From Earliella scabrosa (lineage: Eukaryota > Basidiomycota > Agaricomycetes > Polyporales > Polyporaceae), in the NCBI GenBank assembly GCA_022605405.1, contig JABYQQ010000006.1, positions 2,542,001 to 2,606,000 on the forward strand: 64,000 nt of DNA. The letters are read 5' to 3'. Shown here piece after piece: positions 53,863 to 64,000 of this stretch. Position numbers and translations under genes: made by a program. The notes under the pieces were generated by a model. It saw only the letters and a program-made list of their open reading frames with translations, was not told the DNA's origin and searched no databases. The stretch's first letter is position 1. Each line of letters starts with the position of its first letter.

Positions 53863-55585
53863 ACGGTATTGAGGTGAAGGAGAGCAGGGGAAGCATGTTC
53901 GGTGTGCTAGAGTACGAGTCAGAATATGGACTCGATATGAGACGAGTTCTACTTCTAATTGCAGTCACGCTCACTATAAACTCCACCAATAGGTCAGCCC
54001 GGAGCTCGGGGTCCGTGAACTTCATGGAAGTACATGAACTGTCAAGAATAGCCAACTAGGGGTTCGAACGCGAGGCCTTGCCGGCGCCTTTCATCTGACC
54101 GTTGCCAACTTCTCGCCGCTCGCTGCGTTGTCTCCTTTCTCTTCCGCTCATTCTGTCGGGAGAAAGGCTTCGTGCAACTAATCACCCCTAGGCTCAAGAA
54201 ATCCGCCGCCGATTTCGCAGACACTCTGGACAAATTGCAAGGTCGCTCACGGCTACCCATCCCACAACCCGAGCTCTGCCGTCTGTCATGCCTTCTTTCT
54301 GCCCAACAGGTAGACTTCAACGTTCAACGGTGAGCCCAACGTCTCCTCGGCAACAAGTGGTTGACTATACTCATTCAAGCAAGGGACCAACTTCAAAGTT
54401 CTGATCCGTGGTAAACTCCAAGAAGTTCGCTGTCCTCGCAAGCTTCGAATTCATTCCATCTAACTGGTGTCAGGTAAGCGCATCCATGCTGAACCATCGT
54501 TATACCTGTCGCTGATGAGATCCTGCAGTCTTCGTGTACCGCGCAATTGTGCCCCAGTCGGGAGCCCCAATTACGACTCATAGCTTGGGAACCACCGACG
54601 GGTTCTATCGGGTCTCGGCATAGGCTCTTCTGACACGGCGACCAACACCACAACGGGCCATCCAGAAGCTCCCTTCTCAGCATCGTCCATCACCCGTCCT
54701 CCTCGGCGTCGTCTACATCCGGCTTGCGCACGTCTAGCCTGAGAGCTGAACAGACCTCGAGAGACGGAGATACGAGTGGTGAAGACAACATCGGCGACGT
54801 AACTTCAGTTGAAAGTCATGACAGGGGTCACGAGCCTTCACGAGTCACGACGACGATGACGACTGACTCGAACACGTTCCAGCGACTGACGATTATACCT
54901 ACTCAGTCCCGCCGCGCATCCACGTCGGACTGAATGGGCGCAACCGAGTGGAGTTTGCCGAGTCCTCACCTTTCCGGCAGTCGTGGCAGGTGTCCGGAGG
55001 CGGCACCGAGTGGGACCGCTCATATAGCGCTCGCCAGACCCACTGAACAATCTCCTTGATGGTTCTCCCCCCACTGTCGATGGTACCAGGATCAAGCATC
55101 GGAGGCTGACACACACTCCCGCCTAAGGCATAGCGGTACATAAACTTCCGCGTAGTACAAATTCTGAATACTGACTACGACACCCATGTGGTAGGAACAC
55201 AACATATAAGCAAACGGTGACGGACAGCTAGCACTCTTCGCGCTACCTGCAGAAGGCTACGCCCATAGCATCCCTGCGTAGCCATACGGAGGTGTGCTTG
55301 AGCATCGTCAAGTTATCTCCCCCTGCTCCTCGCTGACGTATATCAATTGTGGCGTAAAATGTCTGTGTCGGCAGCCCTTGTCCGTTGACAGCACTGCGAT
55401 CCAAGGATACATTATGCCGGTGCAGTCTGCGACTGCTGTACTATGGATTTGCAATTGTGATCAATGACGCGGCAAGTGCAGACAACTGCCAGCTTCGGCG
55501 CGCCCGCACGTTTCTTGCCATATATCCGCTCACCGCGGTCGTTGTCGGCCCCTCAGATTCGACGGCCACAACCTCTACCACTGGC
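53863..55585. other. 1.7-kb intergenic region with repeat fragments
   Basis: No intact gene. Near 54059-54080 a GGTTCGAACGCGAGGCC piece matches sequence before the hydrolase gene (57157) and its pseudogene (60898), probably the scar of a lost hydrolase copy. 54400-54700 contains short frames without recognised domains. 55390-55580 matches the promoter of CTVHY gene 3. Confidence 0.45.
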
Positions 55586-56952
55586 ATGGTGATGTTTGGA
55601 GGACAAAATCTGCACTCTCGACAGGCAGCGAGTACCGTGACATGTCTACCGGAGTTCGACTGGGTACGGATTCACAGCATCGTTGGCTTCTCGAGCTCAT
55701 TCATGGACGCGCACAGATGATCAATTCCAAAGGCCAAAATCCGTGCCTGGTCGCATCGTGGGGGGTCGTTCCATGTGTTCCGAACGGTATGCATCTACCT
55801 TCAACTGTCACTGGGCTCTGGTTGATCACTTTCTCCTCGGCATTCCCTTACAGGATGGATCATACAGCCACTGAGCTCGCCGGCGGATCGCTATGGGGGA
55901 CCTGGGCCAGGAAGCAGGCTATGGAATTGTCGGTGTAACACGGTGCATTACTCGCTGATCGCTGCATGCGCGACTTGTCAAGGCTACCCTAGTCCGGACG
56001 GAGTCTCTAAGTACGTCCCTCTTAGTTCTCTAGCGTTGGAATGGGGCGAACGCATTCAAATTCTCCTAGCTTCACAGGATATGCGAGGACATGTCCACCT
56101 AATATTCTCCAGGGAGCCGTGTGAGTGTTTCTCGAGATTGTCTGCATGTCTTGCTGATGTTATACGGTCACTAGCTATCCGCAGGACATACCGCCTGAAA
56201 CGGCCATTCCCGCGTGGGCGTACCTGGACCTCGTTGTGCGCACCTTGTCTGTATCTGACTCGTATCCGGTCTAACAACAGCGATAGGACGATCGATGGGA
56301 CGAAGTTGCCGCATCTGCGCTCGCCGTCCAAAGTACGTCCACTCGTTCTCGACTCCTAGAAGACCATCACCTGATGACGTGAACAGACCTGCCGGAAAGC
56401 ACGCATTCGGAGGCGCCAACCTCAACATTCTCCACGTCTTCTGAAACATCCACGAGCGCGTCGCCCAACCCAGCACCGAGTGGGACCGCATCCACAGGCG
56501 GTTCTTCCTCCGATTCTCCCACGCCGGAATCTAGGTCGGGCGAGTCGAGGAACATAATTGGACCAGCCGTAGGTGGTGCTGTCGCAGGCTTGGCAGTTCT
56601 GGTACTGGCAGGCATTGCCATGTTCCTCTGCCTACGCCGTCGACACGCCAAGGTATCCGCTCACCGCCATTCGACGTTCGAAGGAATGCTCGTCCCTGCG
56701 GATGCCTACTACGGCCAAGACTATACCAAAACCACCCTATACGTACGTCCTGGCTGCTTTGCTGACGCGATCCGGAGTAGCTTGATAACGCTGCACTGGC
56801 AGGATCCTGACGACCCCAGTACGTTCCCGCCCCCTCGGAGCACGCGGGAGATTGCGACGATGGCTCGCGAGTCCGACGGTGGTAGTGCAGATTCCCGCGG
56901 GCGGCCGACGCCGACTCTCGGGCGATCGATAGCTGAGATCCAGATCCAGTAG
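55586..56952 (+). CDS. CTVHY-family single-pass membrane protein 4 (YYG/ATLY tail)
   Basis: Eight exons: 55586-55663, 55717-55786, 55854-56010, 56070-56120, 56175-56235, 56287-56332, 56387-56742, 56803-56952; 322 aa. Ectodomain: CLPEFDW|MINSKGQNPCLVASWGVVPC, CRCNTVHYSLIAACATCQGYPSPDG, FTGYARTCP and AIPAWAYLDLV. Ser/Thr stalk, membrane helix (GGAVAGLAVLVLAGIAMFLCL), RRRHAK. Tail: GMLVPADAYYGQDYTKTTLY, then DPDDPSTFPPPRS and an end GRSIAEIQIQ. It is the closest paralogue of gene 3. A second ATG at 55592 is an alternative start. A copy of its tail exon survives as a relic at 60540. Confidence 0.85.
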
Positions 56953-57190
56953 ACGGCACGTACTCGCGCGGAGGGGAAGCAATGTGCTCGACACTCTGTG
57001 CTTGTGAGCCTAGAGTTTTAGCTTGATTCATTTACCGCGTTGTCTTCGTGATAGTTGAGGAATAGGAGTGAGTCCCTCTAGAATCTCCGTAAATGGGCGT
57101 GAGGGGAGGTATGCGAAATTGGCATGGACTCTGCGTGCAAAAGATCCGCCAGACCGTGGTTCGAACGAGAGGCCTGGCGACTGGCGGTTA

Positions 57191-57198
57191 TGACGTCA
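57191..57198 (+). promoter_or_regulatory. CRE-type palindrome TGACGTCA
   Basis: Perfect Atf/CREB-type site 55-62 nt before ATG 57253. It is preserved, with its flanks, in front of the hydrolase pseudogene (60928-60935). Confidence 0.5.
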
Positions 57199-57252
57199 TC
57201 CGCTCAGGACAAGACTGAAGAGCGAAGTCGACCGTCCTTGCTCTCAACCGCC

Positions 57253-58095
57253 ATGTTGTTCACCTCGACTGCCTTCAGTGCGCGAGCTCGCCCGCATATA
57301 GTCTCCGCGATCAGTCTGGGTGGGCTCTTTCTCAACGCATCACGACGCTCCGGCTCGACCTCAGCTTCAACGACTGCCCACCTCTTGCGGACGCCACCAC
57401 CCTCTGCACCTCGTGAAGTTCCGACCCCGCTTGTCTTCGTTTCTGCAAGTCGATGGGATGCTAGCTCTCGGACAGGGTCAGTCTCTGGCTGACGATACGA
57501 CCCGTGCAGCTCAACACTGAATACGGAGCGCGACTGGCAGGATGGACAGATGTGCGGCTTGGTTCGCTGAGCGAGGGTATACGTGCTTGGAGCTGGACTT
57601 GGGACACCCTCAGGAGGTCTCTACATCAGAGGCCTTGATGAAGCACTACGAGACGGGTACGTGCTGTTGTGTTACTGCCATAAGTTGAGGCATGTCGAAG
57701 AATCACCGTTCTGTCGGAACTTAGAGATGGCCTCGCATATCCGCCTCCTCGCGATTCCATTCGCACCGGTCATCGTCGCCCGCGCAGGAGGTACACTCAT
57801 TGCACAAACCTACATCTCCTCGCATCCAGCCTCTGCGCTACTCCTCGTTTCCCCGCCTCCATCCAACGCAGCCGCCAGTCAGCTCCTTCCAACACCGCTT
57901 CCGGAGTTCAACTTCGAGCCGAGGTTTCCATGCGCCATCATGTGCTCTGACAGCGAACGAGCAGCGCTGGACCAGGAGAGCAGGCTGTGGAAGGATGAAG
58001 GCGTGGATAAATTGATGGTGCGAGATCCGGCTGTAGTCGTAGAACAGGAGGGCCTGGTCAAGATAGAACAGTGGCTTGATGAACTAGGGTTCTAG
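57253..58095 (+). CDS. alpha/beta-hydrolase-like protein, probably mitochondrial, without a Ser nucleophile
   Basis: Exons 57253-57476, 57541-57656, 57725-58095; 236 aa. The N-terminus is basic and hydroxylated (FTSTAFSARARPHI, LNASRRSGS), like a mitochondrial targeting peptide. Core: TPLVFVSASRWDA, ERGYTCLELDLGHP, SEALMKHYE, MASHIRLL..FAPVIVARAGGTLIAQTYISSHPASALLLVSPPPSNA, PLPEFNFEPRFPCAIMCSD and QEGLVKIEQWLDELGF. The fold order (strand, helix, nucleophile elbow, LLLVSPP strand) is that of alpha/beta hydrolases. The elbow reads ARAGG rather than GxSxG, so catalytic Ser appears absent. I recognise similar proteins in agaricomycetes. It may be a non-catalytic relative. A decayed copy lies at 60942. 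Confidence 0.82.
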
Positions 58096-58824
58096 GCCAG
58101 CTGAAGGTCGCCTCAGTACCCCTCCAGTGCCTCGTACTGCTGTGCTCGCGCAGGGTGAACCTCATGTAGCACACTGCCAAGCCCCAGTGAGAGGCTCAGC
58201 GACAGGCGCGGGATGCTCGTCACTCGGAGACCCTCTGGGAACATTCACGACGGTACCACCAAAAAGCAGTCGGGGTAGGCCGTCCACCTGGTCGATGTAT
58301 CTATGGGTGCGTGATGAACGCTAACGCCTAGCTTCCCGCTTCTGACATCAGCTCTCCCCTCCGGCCCCCCTTATCTTTGACAGCGCGACCGATGGCTATG
58401 ATGACCGCCGCAACGGAGTGCGAAGAAGCCGTCAGATACGTCTACTCAGTTGTAACATGCCTTGGTCGAGGTGAAGTTTCCGCTCAACGGCGAATTATGA
58501 CTTGAGTACGAGGATTCGTCGGAGCTGTCTTGTATGACTGCACATCATGCGATGCGCCTATGTAAGTCTCTACTGGCTCAACTTCATGCGACTTCGCGCG
58601 TCATCGCACGGGTTCTCAGTAACCTCCCGTACTATTCTTACTCGCCCCCACCTGAACGTGGCGGGTATCAGAACTTCCACAGACGGGCTTCGGTATCAGC
58701 TTCGCGCGACATCGCGTCCCGTTGCACAGGTTCTCGCCACCGCCCGTATGCTTCATATACAAGGCACTCTGTCTCCACCTCCTGACTCATCTAACTACAG
58801 GCGACAGGTTCTGTGCGGCGCCTT
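58096..58824. other. intergenic region, duplicated upstream of CTVHY genes 5 and 6
   Basis: About 730 nt. The stretch 58380-58500 (TTTGACAGCGCGACC..GTCAGATACGTCTA) recurs at 61672-61790. A shorter internal repeat around CTTCGCGCG occurs twice at 58590-58740. No gene. Confidence 0.5.
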
Positions 58825-60427
58825 ATGGCCACCTCGATGCGGCAATTGCACTCACGACAAGCAGCGACCAATGCGCAATGCCTCTCCCAGTACGATTGGG
58901 TATGTTCACCCGAGTTCCACACCGCTCAGTCCATGCATACTGATGCTCTGACTGCGCAGATGAACAACGCGAAAAACCAGACTCCGTGTCTCATAGCATC
59001 CTGGTCGGTGGTTCCATGCCAAGAGAACTGTGAGCTCCCGAACTTATTCATGTTTACGGGAAATTGAAGACGTTCCACAGCTTGGATAATACCTCCACTT
59101 TCGACCGCGCCCGGTGGCTTGCCGTTCTATCTCGGTCCCCGGCGGCAGAGCGCTCTATTCCAGTGCCAATGCAACACCGTCCATTACTCACTAATCGCCG
59201 CCTGCGGGGCCTGCCAGGGCTTCCATGGCGCGGAGGGGATTGAGAAGTACGTGCCTTCAAGCTGGGCAGTATGATCATGTTGAACCGCAACGACTCTGTC
59301 TAGCTGGTCATCGTTCATAGTGAACTGTCCTTCGAATACCATACAAGGCGCGGTGTGAGTGGTCAATCCATCTTCTGCTCTCGACCATCTCCGTCATGCT
59401 CACAGGTCCTAGGTATCCGTTGGATGTCCCTCCTGAGACTGCCTTCCCGCCCTGGGCGTACCTTGATCTCAAGGTATGCACATCATGTCTCTGCCAGGTC
59501 TTCACGGGCTGGGTGGTAATGAATATCAGGACGACCAATGGGATGAGGCAGCAGCTTCCGCTCGTGCTCTCCAGGGTGCGTTACAAGTCGTCTTAAGCTG
59601 CTTCGCCTCCCACCGCCTCCCACCAAACTTACAGGTGTAGATCTTTCGGCAAGCACCTCCTCCTCCTCGTCCCCATCTTCGTTTTTCGCGCCCCCCGTAT
59701 CCACGAACACTGTCACCGCCACCCTAATCACGACCGCCACCGAAGACTCGCCTACTACCAAGGATGAAGCAGCACCTTCCGCTCGTACTCTTCAGGGTGC
59801 GTTCCAAGTCATCTCAAGCTGCTCCGCCTCCTACCGAACTCATTTACGGCGTAGATCTTTCATCAAGCACCTCGTCGTCGTCGTCGTCTTCGTCCTCATC
59901 TTCGTTCTCAGCGTCACCCGTATCCACGATATTTGCTACCGCCACCCCGATCCCCACCGCCACCGGCGACTCGCCCACTCCTAGTAGCGATGTCGATAAT
60001 GCCGACCGTCCTCAATCAACGAACACCATTGGCGTAGCTGTCGGGAGTGCCGTAGGCGGCGTTGCGCTCTTCCTTCTAGCAAGCATCTTCGTGCTACTGT
60101 ACCTTCGCCATCGGCGTGCTCGAAGCGGAACACTCGCTCAGGCTCGCGCACAGCCAGCTGGCGGGGTGCTCGCACCTGCCGACGATGACTACTACGGACA
60201 ATTCCCGAAAGCAACCCTTTACGTGCGTCGTGCGTCAATGTCCCTACGAGAAGACACTCATCGTGTTGTGCACTCCGCAGGACCCCGATGATCCCAGTAC
60301 ATACCCACCGCCATTCTCTGCTAGCTCGAGGACGGTCGAGATCACGTCGGACGATGGGAATGGAGCATCGGGAGGTGGGCTGAACATGCCTTGCGACACT
60401 GGCCGGGTGGTGGCTGAAATTCAGTAA
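58825..60427 (+). CDS. CTVHY-family single-pass membrane protein 5 with internal duplication
   Basis: Exons 58825-58899, 58960-59029, 59081-59246, 59304-59354, 59413-59473, 59530-59575, then a disturbed region, a membrane exon to 60222, and 60281-60427. Ectodomain: CLSQYDW|MNNAKNQTPCLIASWSVVPC, CQCNTVHYSLIAACGACQGF, FIVNCP and AFPPWAYLDLK. The segment spanning exon 6, intron 6 and the start of exon 7 is present twice (59540-59660 and 59764-59880). After the second copy the frame differs from the first. An intron from 59576 to an AAG acceptor at 59818 would restore the frame (339 aa); the simple first acceptor at 59634 would not. Membrane helix GSAVGGVALFLLASIFVLLYL, then RHRRARS; tail VLAPADDDYYGQFPKATLY and DPDDPSTYPPP..VVAEIQ. 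Confidence 0.72.
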
Positions 60428-60539
60428 CGGCATCCTGATCCTCAAACTGTTTGGCATGTGTTAGGTGCGAGACTCCATGTAGACCTTGGTGCTTGATATC
60501 ATGCCTGTCGTGAAATTCGTAGGAAATAATCTTCCTCTA

Positions 60540-60770
60540 CCTGCCGCGCCGATGCGCCAAGATATCCTCTCGCCGTCATTCGACGTTGGAAGGAACGTTC
60601 GTACCTGCGAATGCCTCACATGGCCAAGACTATACAAAGGCCACCCTAGGCCTGTTGGCTGCTTTGCTGACGCGATCCGGAGCAGCTAAACAATGTCTCG
60701 GGACGGTGGTAGCGCGGATTCCGCCAGTCGGGAGCCGACACAGAATATCGGGCGACCTGTGCAATAGACT
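60540..60770 (+). pseudogene. relic of the 3' end of a CTVHY gene
   Basis: Matches CTVHY gene 4 from 56655 on: sequence for HSTFEGMLVPADAYYGQDYTKTTL is recognisable with substitutions (EGTFVPANASHGQDYTKATLG), followed by the intron-like CTGTTGGCTGCTTTGCTGACG. The ectodomain exons are absent. Confidence 0.7.
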
Positions 60771-60927
60771 GCAGCATCCAAATTGAAGACAACCAACATG
60801 CAAGTGCTTCGTGCTTATGAACGTGGAGATGGGGTTCCTTCACGCGTTAACGTACTCATTCGCGAATTCATGGTTGTTCAGGTATCAGCCAGACCGTGGT
60901 TCGAACGCGAGGCGCTCCTGGCCCTGA

Positions 60928-60935
60928 TGACGTCA
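60928..60935 (+). promoter_or_regulatory. CRE-type palindrome TGACGTCA before the hydrolase pseudogene
   Basis: Retained copy of the site at 57191. Confidence 0.45.
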
Positions 60936-60941
60936 TCCGCC

Positions 60942-61483
60942 ATGTTCTTCCCCTCCTTCGCTGCACGAGCTCGGCCGCATATCGTCTATGCCCTCAGCCT
61001 GTGCGGATTCTTTCTCAACCTGTCACGACGCTCCGGATCGACCTCTGCTTGAACGACAGCCCAATTCTTGCGGACACCACCATCTGCACCTCGTGCCAGT
61101 GAGGTTCCGACGCCGCTTATCTTCGTCTCTATGGGACGCTGGCTCTCGGACAGGGTCAGTTTTTGCTGGAGTTCCGAACTTTCCTGCTCAGCACTGAAGA
61201 TGGAGCGCGACTGGCAGGATGGATAGATGTGCGGCCTGGTTTGCTGAGCGAGGATTTACGTGCTTGGAACTCGACCTGGGACATCCGAACAACGTCCCTA
61301 CATCATAGGCTTTGATGAAGCATTACGAGAACGGTACGTGCCGTCGTCCAACTGTCATGACTTTGACAAAACCGTCGCTCTGATGAAGACGTGGATAAAC
61401 TGGTGGTGGGAATTCAGGCTGCGGTCGTAAAACAGGAGGGTCTGGCCAAGATGGAGCAATGGCCTGACGGGCTAGGATTCTAA
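60942..61483 (+). pseudogene. decayed copy of the alpha/beta-hydrolase-like gene
   Basis: ATG 60942 opens FAARARPHIVYALSLCGFFLN and LSRRSGSTSA, aligned with 57253, then a TGA at 61050-61052. Further pieces match the first exon end (EVPTPLIFVSMGRW), exon 2 (GFDEALRE..) and the very end (WSNGLTG against WLDELGF), with several stops. The central nucleophile-elbow part of exon 3 is deleted. Confidence 0.8.
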
Positions 61484-62162
61484 GCCAGGTGCGTATCTGC
61501 CTTGCCAGGACCTTACAAAAGCCCATAGTATGATGATGTGCTCGCGCAAGTGGGCCATCCACGTCCCCTCATGTATCCATAGGTTCGAAGGCCCCGAGCA
61601 AATCATCATCACGTCTGGCTTTCAGCTTCTGACATCAACTGTCTATTCCAGTACCCGCTCGATGTCTCATGTTTGACAGCGCGACCGGTGGCCACAATGG
61701 CCGGACTGCGAAGAGCCCGTCAGATACGTCTATCCAACTGTAACTGCCGTGGGCCTTGGTTGGGGTGCGTTTCCGCTGATGGAAACTTCAGTCCAGTAAC
61801 TCATGGCAACGAACGGCCTTGTAAGCCTGCATTCAGTGCGATGCGCCGAGGGACCCTTGCTCGCTGTCACCGCCGTGGGGAATATGGGAGCCCTTACTGG
61901 GCACAGGCGGGCTGCAGTTCTCTCCATATCGCGCCAGTCCGCGCGTCATCGCAATGGTTTTCGGTAATAGCCCGTACTATTCTAACTCAACTCCCACCTG
62001 AACGCGGAGGTCATGAGAACTTCCCCCGCCACAGACCGGCTTAAAAGTTCGCGCGCGCCGCAGCACGAGCCCTCGATACCGCCCGTACCATTCATATGCG
62101 AGGTACGTTGCGACTCTCTCTCCACCTCCTAACGTATCCAAGTAAAGGCGTCGGTCACCTCC
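61484..62162. other. intergenic region upstream of CTVHY gene 6
   Basis: About 680 nt, partly duplicated from 58380-58820. No gene. Confidence 0.45.
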
Positions 62163-63458
62163 ATGCGGCAATTGCACTCACGACAGGCGGCGACCACTGT
62201 GCGGTGCCTCTCACAATACGACTGGGTATGTGCATCTGAGCTGTGCTCCTCAGTCCATTCATACTCATGGTCGGGTTTCGCAGATGAACAACGTGAAGAA
62301 CCAGAGCCCGTGTCTCATAGCATCCTGGTCGGTGGTTCCATGCAAAGAGAACTGTGAGCTCCCTATGCCGTTCATGTTTACCCGAAAATTGAGATGTTTC
62401 ACAGCCTGGATTATACCTGCAATCTCGAGCGCGCCCTATACCGGTCCTCTACCGGGGAGCGCCTTATTCCAATGCCAATGCAACACCGTACATTACTCAC
62501 TGGTTGCCGCCTGTGGGGCCTGCCAGGGCTTTCATGGCGATGAGGGGGCTGTGAAGTATGTGCCTGCATGCTGCGCAGTATGGTGATGTTGAACCGCAAC
62601 AACATTGTCTAGCTGGACGTCATTCAGAGTGAATTGTCCTCCGGATACCATACAAGGCGCGATGTGAGTGGTCAATCCATCTTCTGCTCTTGACCATGTG
62701 TCATGCTCACTGAGACTAGGTATTCGTTAGATGTTCCTCCTGAGACTGCCTTCCCACCCTGGGCGTACCTTGACCTCAAGGTACGCACATCGTGTCTCTG
62801 TCACTTCGCGGGCTGGATGGTAATGTATCTCAGGACGACCAATGGGATGAGACAGCAGCTTCCGCTCGTGCTCTCCAGGGTGCGTTACAAGTGGTATACG
62901 CTGCTCTGCCTCCCACCAAACTTATATGTGGCACAGATATTTCGGCAGGCACCTCCTCGTCGTTGTCCTCGTCTTCGTTGTCAGCATCCCCCGTATCCAC
63001 CATATTTGTTACCGCCACCACTAGCGATGTCGATAATGCCGACCGTCCTCAATCAACGAACATCATTGGCGTAGCTGTCGGGGGTGCGGTAGGCGGCGTT
63101 GCGCTCTTCCTTCTGGCAGGCATCTTCGTGCTACTGTGCCTTCGCCATCGGCGTGCTCGCAGCGCAGCACTCGCTCGCGCACAGCCAACTCGCGGGCCGC
63201 GCACATCTGCCGACGAAGACTACTACGGACACTTCCCGAAGGCTACCCTTTACGTGCGTCGTGCGTCGTTGTCCCTACGAGAAGACACTCATCGTGTTGT
63301 GCACTTTGCAGGACCCCGATGATCCCAGTACATTCCCACCGTCATTCTCTACTAGCTCGCGGCCGGTCGAGATCACGTCGGATGATGAGAGTGGAGCATC
63401 GGGAGGTGGGCCAAACATGCCGTCCGACGCTGGCCGGGTGGTGGCTGAAATTCAGTAA
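62163..63458 (+). CDS. CTVHY-family single-pass membrane protein 6 (YYG/ATLY tail)
   Basis: Eight exons: 62163-62225, 62284-62353, 62405-62555, 62613-62663, 62720-62780, 62834-62879, 62937-63253, 63312-63458; 301 aa. Ectodomain: CLSQYDW|MNNVKNQSPCLIASWSVVPC, CQCNTVHYSLVAACGACQGF, FRVNCPPDTIQGA and AFPPWAYLDLK. A short Ser/Thr stalk, membrane helix (GGAVGGVALFLLAGIFVLLCL), RHRRARS. Tail: TSADEDYYGHFPKATLY, last exon DPDDPSTFPPSF..VVAEIQ. Intron 6 is 57 nt, a multiple of three, and has no stop, so retaining it would give a protein 19 residues longer. It is a close paralogue of gene 5 but lacks the internal duplication. Confidence 0.85.
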
Positions 63459-63678
63459 CGGCACTTCGACTGTTCGGCATGTGTTCAGTGCGGACTTCAT
63501 GTAGGCCTGCATGCTTGATACCAGGTTTGTCATGAAGGTAGTAGGAATCCCGCCAGATAGTCCTCAGATTGGTACCCGAATGTTGCAACGTCTCTCTGTC
63601 GTCCTCAAGGCCTCACGTCCCAACATCGTCGATAACAGTCCAATACTTGGCTTCACATGCGCGCAGTTCATATGCGTG

Positions 63679-63963
63679 TCACCTACGATTCCTGCTTTGC
63701 CCACTCGGCCCATGCGCCCCCGCAGCCGCGCCCTTCCGCATCTCCTCTTCGTCAAGACCAGCTTCAGCCAGAATGCGTTCTACCTCCTCCAAGATGGGCT
63801 TGTACTCCGCTGCGAAAGAAGGGGAGCGATTAGTTGCGAGGCTACCATGCAAGCAGAACGGGCGACAGACCATATCGTTCCTCAGCCATGGCGAACCCGT
63901 CTCTACGGAGCATCTTGCCACGGTTGTCACTGGTCCCGTATGCCTTCTGTGCCCAATACTCGC
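63679..63963 (-). CDS. 3' end of an unidentified minus-strand gene (partial)
   Basis: Two exons on the minus strand, 63963-63871 and 63809-63679, joined in phase across an intron with a GTCTGT donor and TCGCAG acceptor. They read EYWAQKAYGTSDNRGKMLRRD, MAEERY|AEYKPILEEVERILAEAGLDEEEM, and end GQSRNRR. The upstream exons lie beyond the window edge. The helical, charged end and the good splice sites support a real gene. I do not recognise the family. Confidence 0.6.
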   Translation of the reverse strand, partial: ASIGHRRHTGPVTTVARCSVETGSPWLRNDMVCRPFCLHGSLATNRSPSFAAEYKPILEEVERILAEAGLDEEEMRKGAAAGAHGPSGQSRNRR

Positions 63964-64000
63964 CTGTTGCCCGTCAGTGCATGGTCCCGCGGAGGGTTGT

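Noticed and set aside
57150..57185. GGTTCGAAC resembles a tRNA T-loop (B box); also at 54060 and 60898
   Set aside because: No A-box, anticodon arm or pairing acceptor stem can be found upstream; the sequence is simply part of the duplicated block before the hydrolase gene.

Overview
The window reads as nuclear DNA of a basidiomycete fungus, most likely an agaricomycete of the polypore type. The evidence is the many short GT-AG introns (about 50-65 nt), moderately GC-rich coding sequence, short gene spacing, and several gene families that I recognise as agaricomycete-specific. No search was run; all gene models below were spliced by eye and checked for reading-frame phase.

Layout. (1) 1-4540: a coiled-coil gene fragment and three members of a small family I call CHC: an N-terminal C-x(5-14)-[TK]RC-x(8-10)-C-x2-H module, a helical segment ending near a [FY]-x-G motif, a phase-1 intron, then a coiled coil that in several members ends in a membrane helix split by a phase-0 intron. 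(2) 5099-6590: a TauD-type Fe(II)/2-oxoglutarate dioxygenase resembling fungal xanthine dioxygenases. (3) 6886-10399: three tandem MYND zinc-finger genes, the first broken. (4) 10.6-30.5 kb: three tandem copies of a multi-gene unit (CHC gene of type b, CHC gene of type a, a single-pass membrane glycoprotein called TMG here, and an MDR oxidoreductase), in different states of decay. The b-type copy is intact only at 30.8 kb. (5) 32.3-33.8 kb: a further, elaborate CHC gene. (6) 34.5-36.0 kb: a minus-strand gene of an unnamed agaricomycete family. (7) 38.2-44.7 kb: TMG genes and a TMG pseudogene. (8) 45.4-63.5 kb: six genes of a second single-pass receptor-like family (called CTVHY here after its core motif) with identical intron positions, interleaved with a C2H2 zinc-finger gene and a duplicated alpha/beta-hydrolase-like gene. 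(9) 63.7-64.0 kb: the 3' end of a minus-strand gene.

How it may fit together. The window is dominated by three expanding, decaying families: two surface-receptor-like families with different ectodomains, and the CHC family, which pairs a possible metal-binding module with a membrane tail. The two receptor families share one cytoplasmic tail design (a WR-E-x-AALREE-type helix followed by a terminal PPxY), which suggests coupling to the same WW-domain partners, for example a NEDD4/Rsp5-type ubiquitin ligase. Birth-and-death evolution, linkage and variable ectodomains would fit a self/non-self or environmental recognition locus, but that is inference only.
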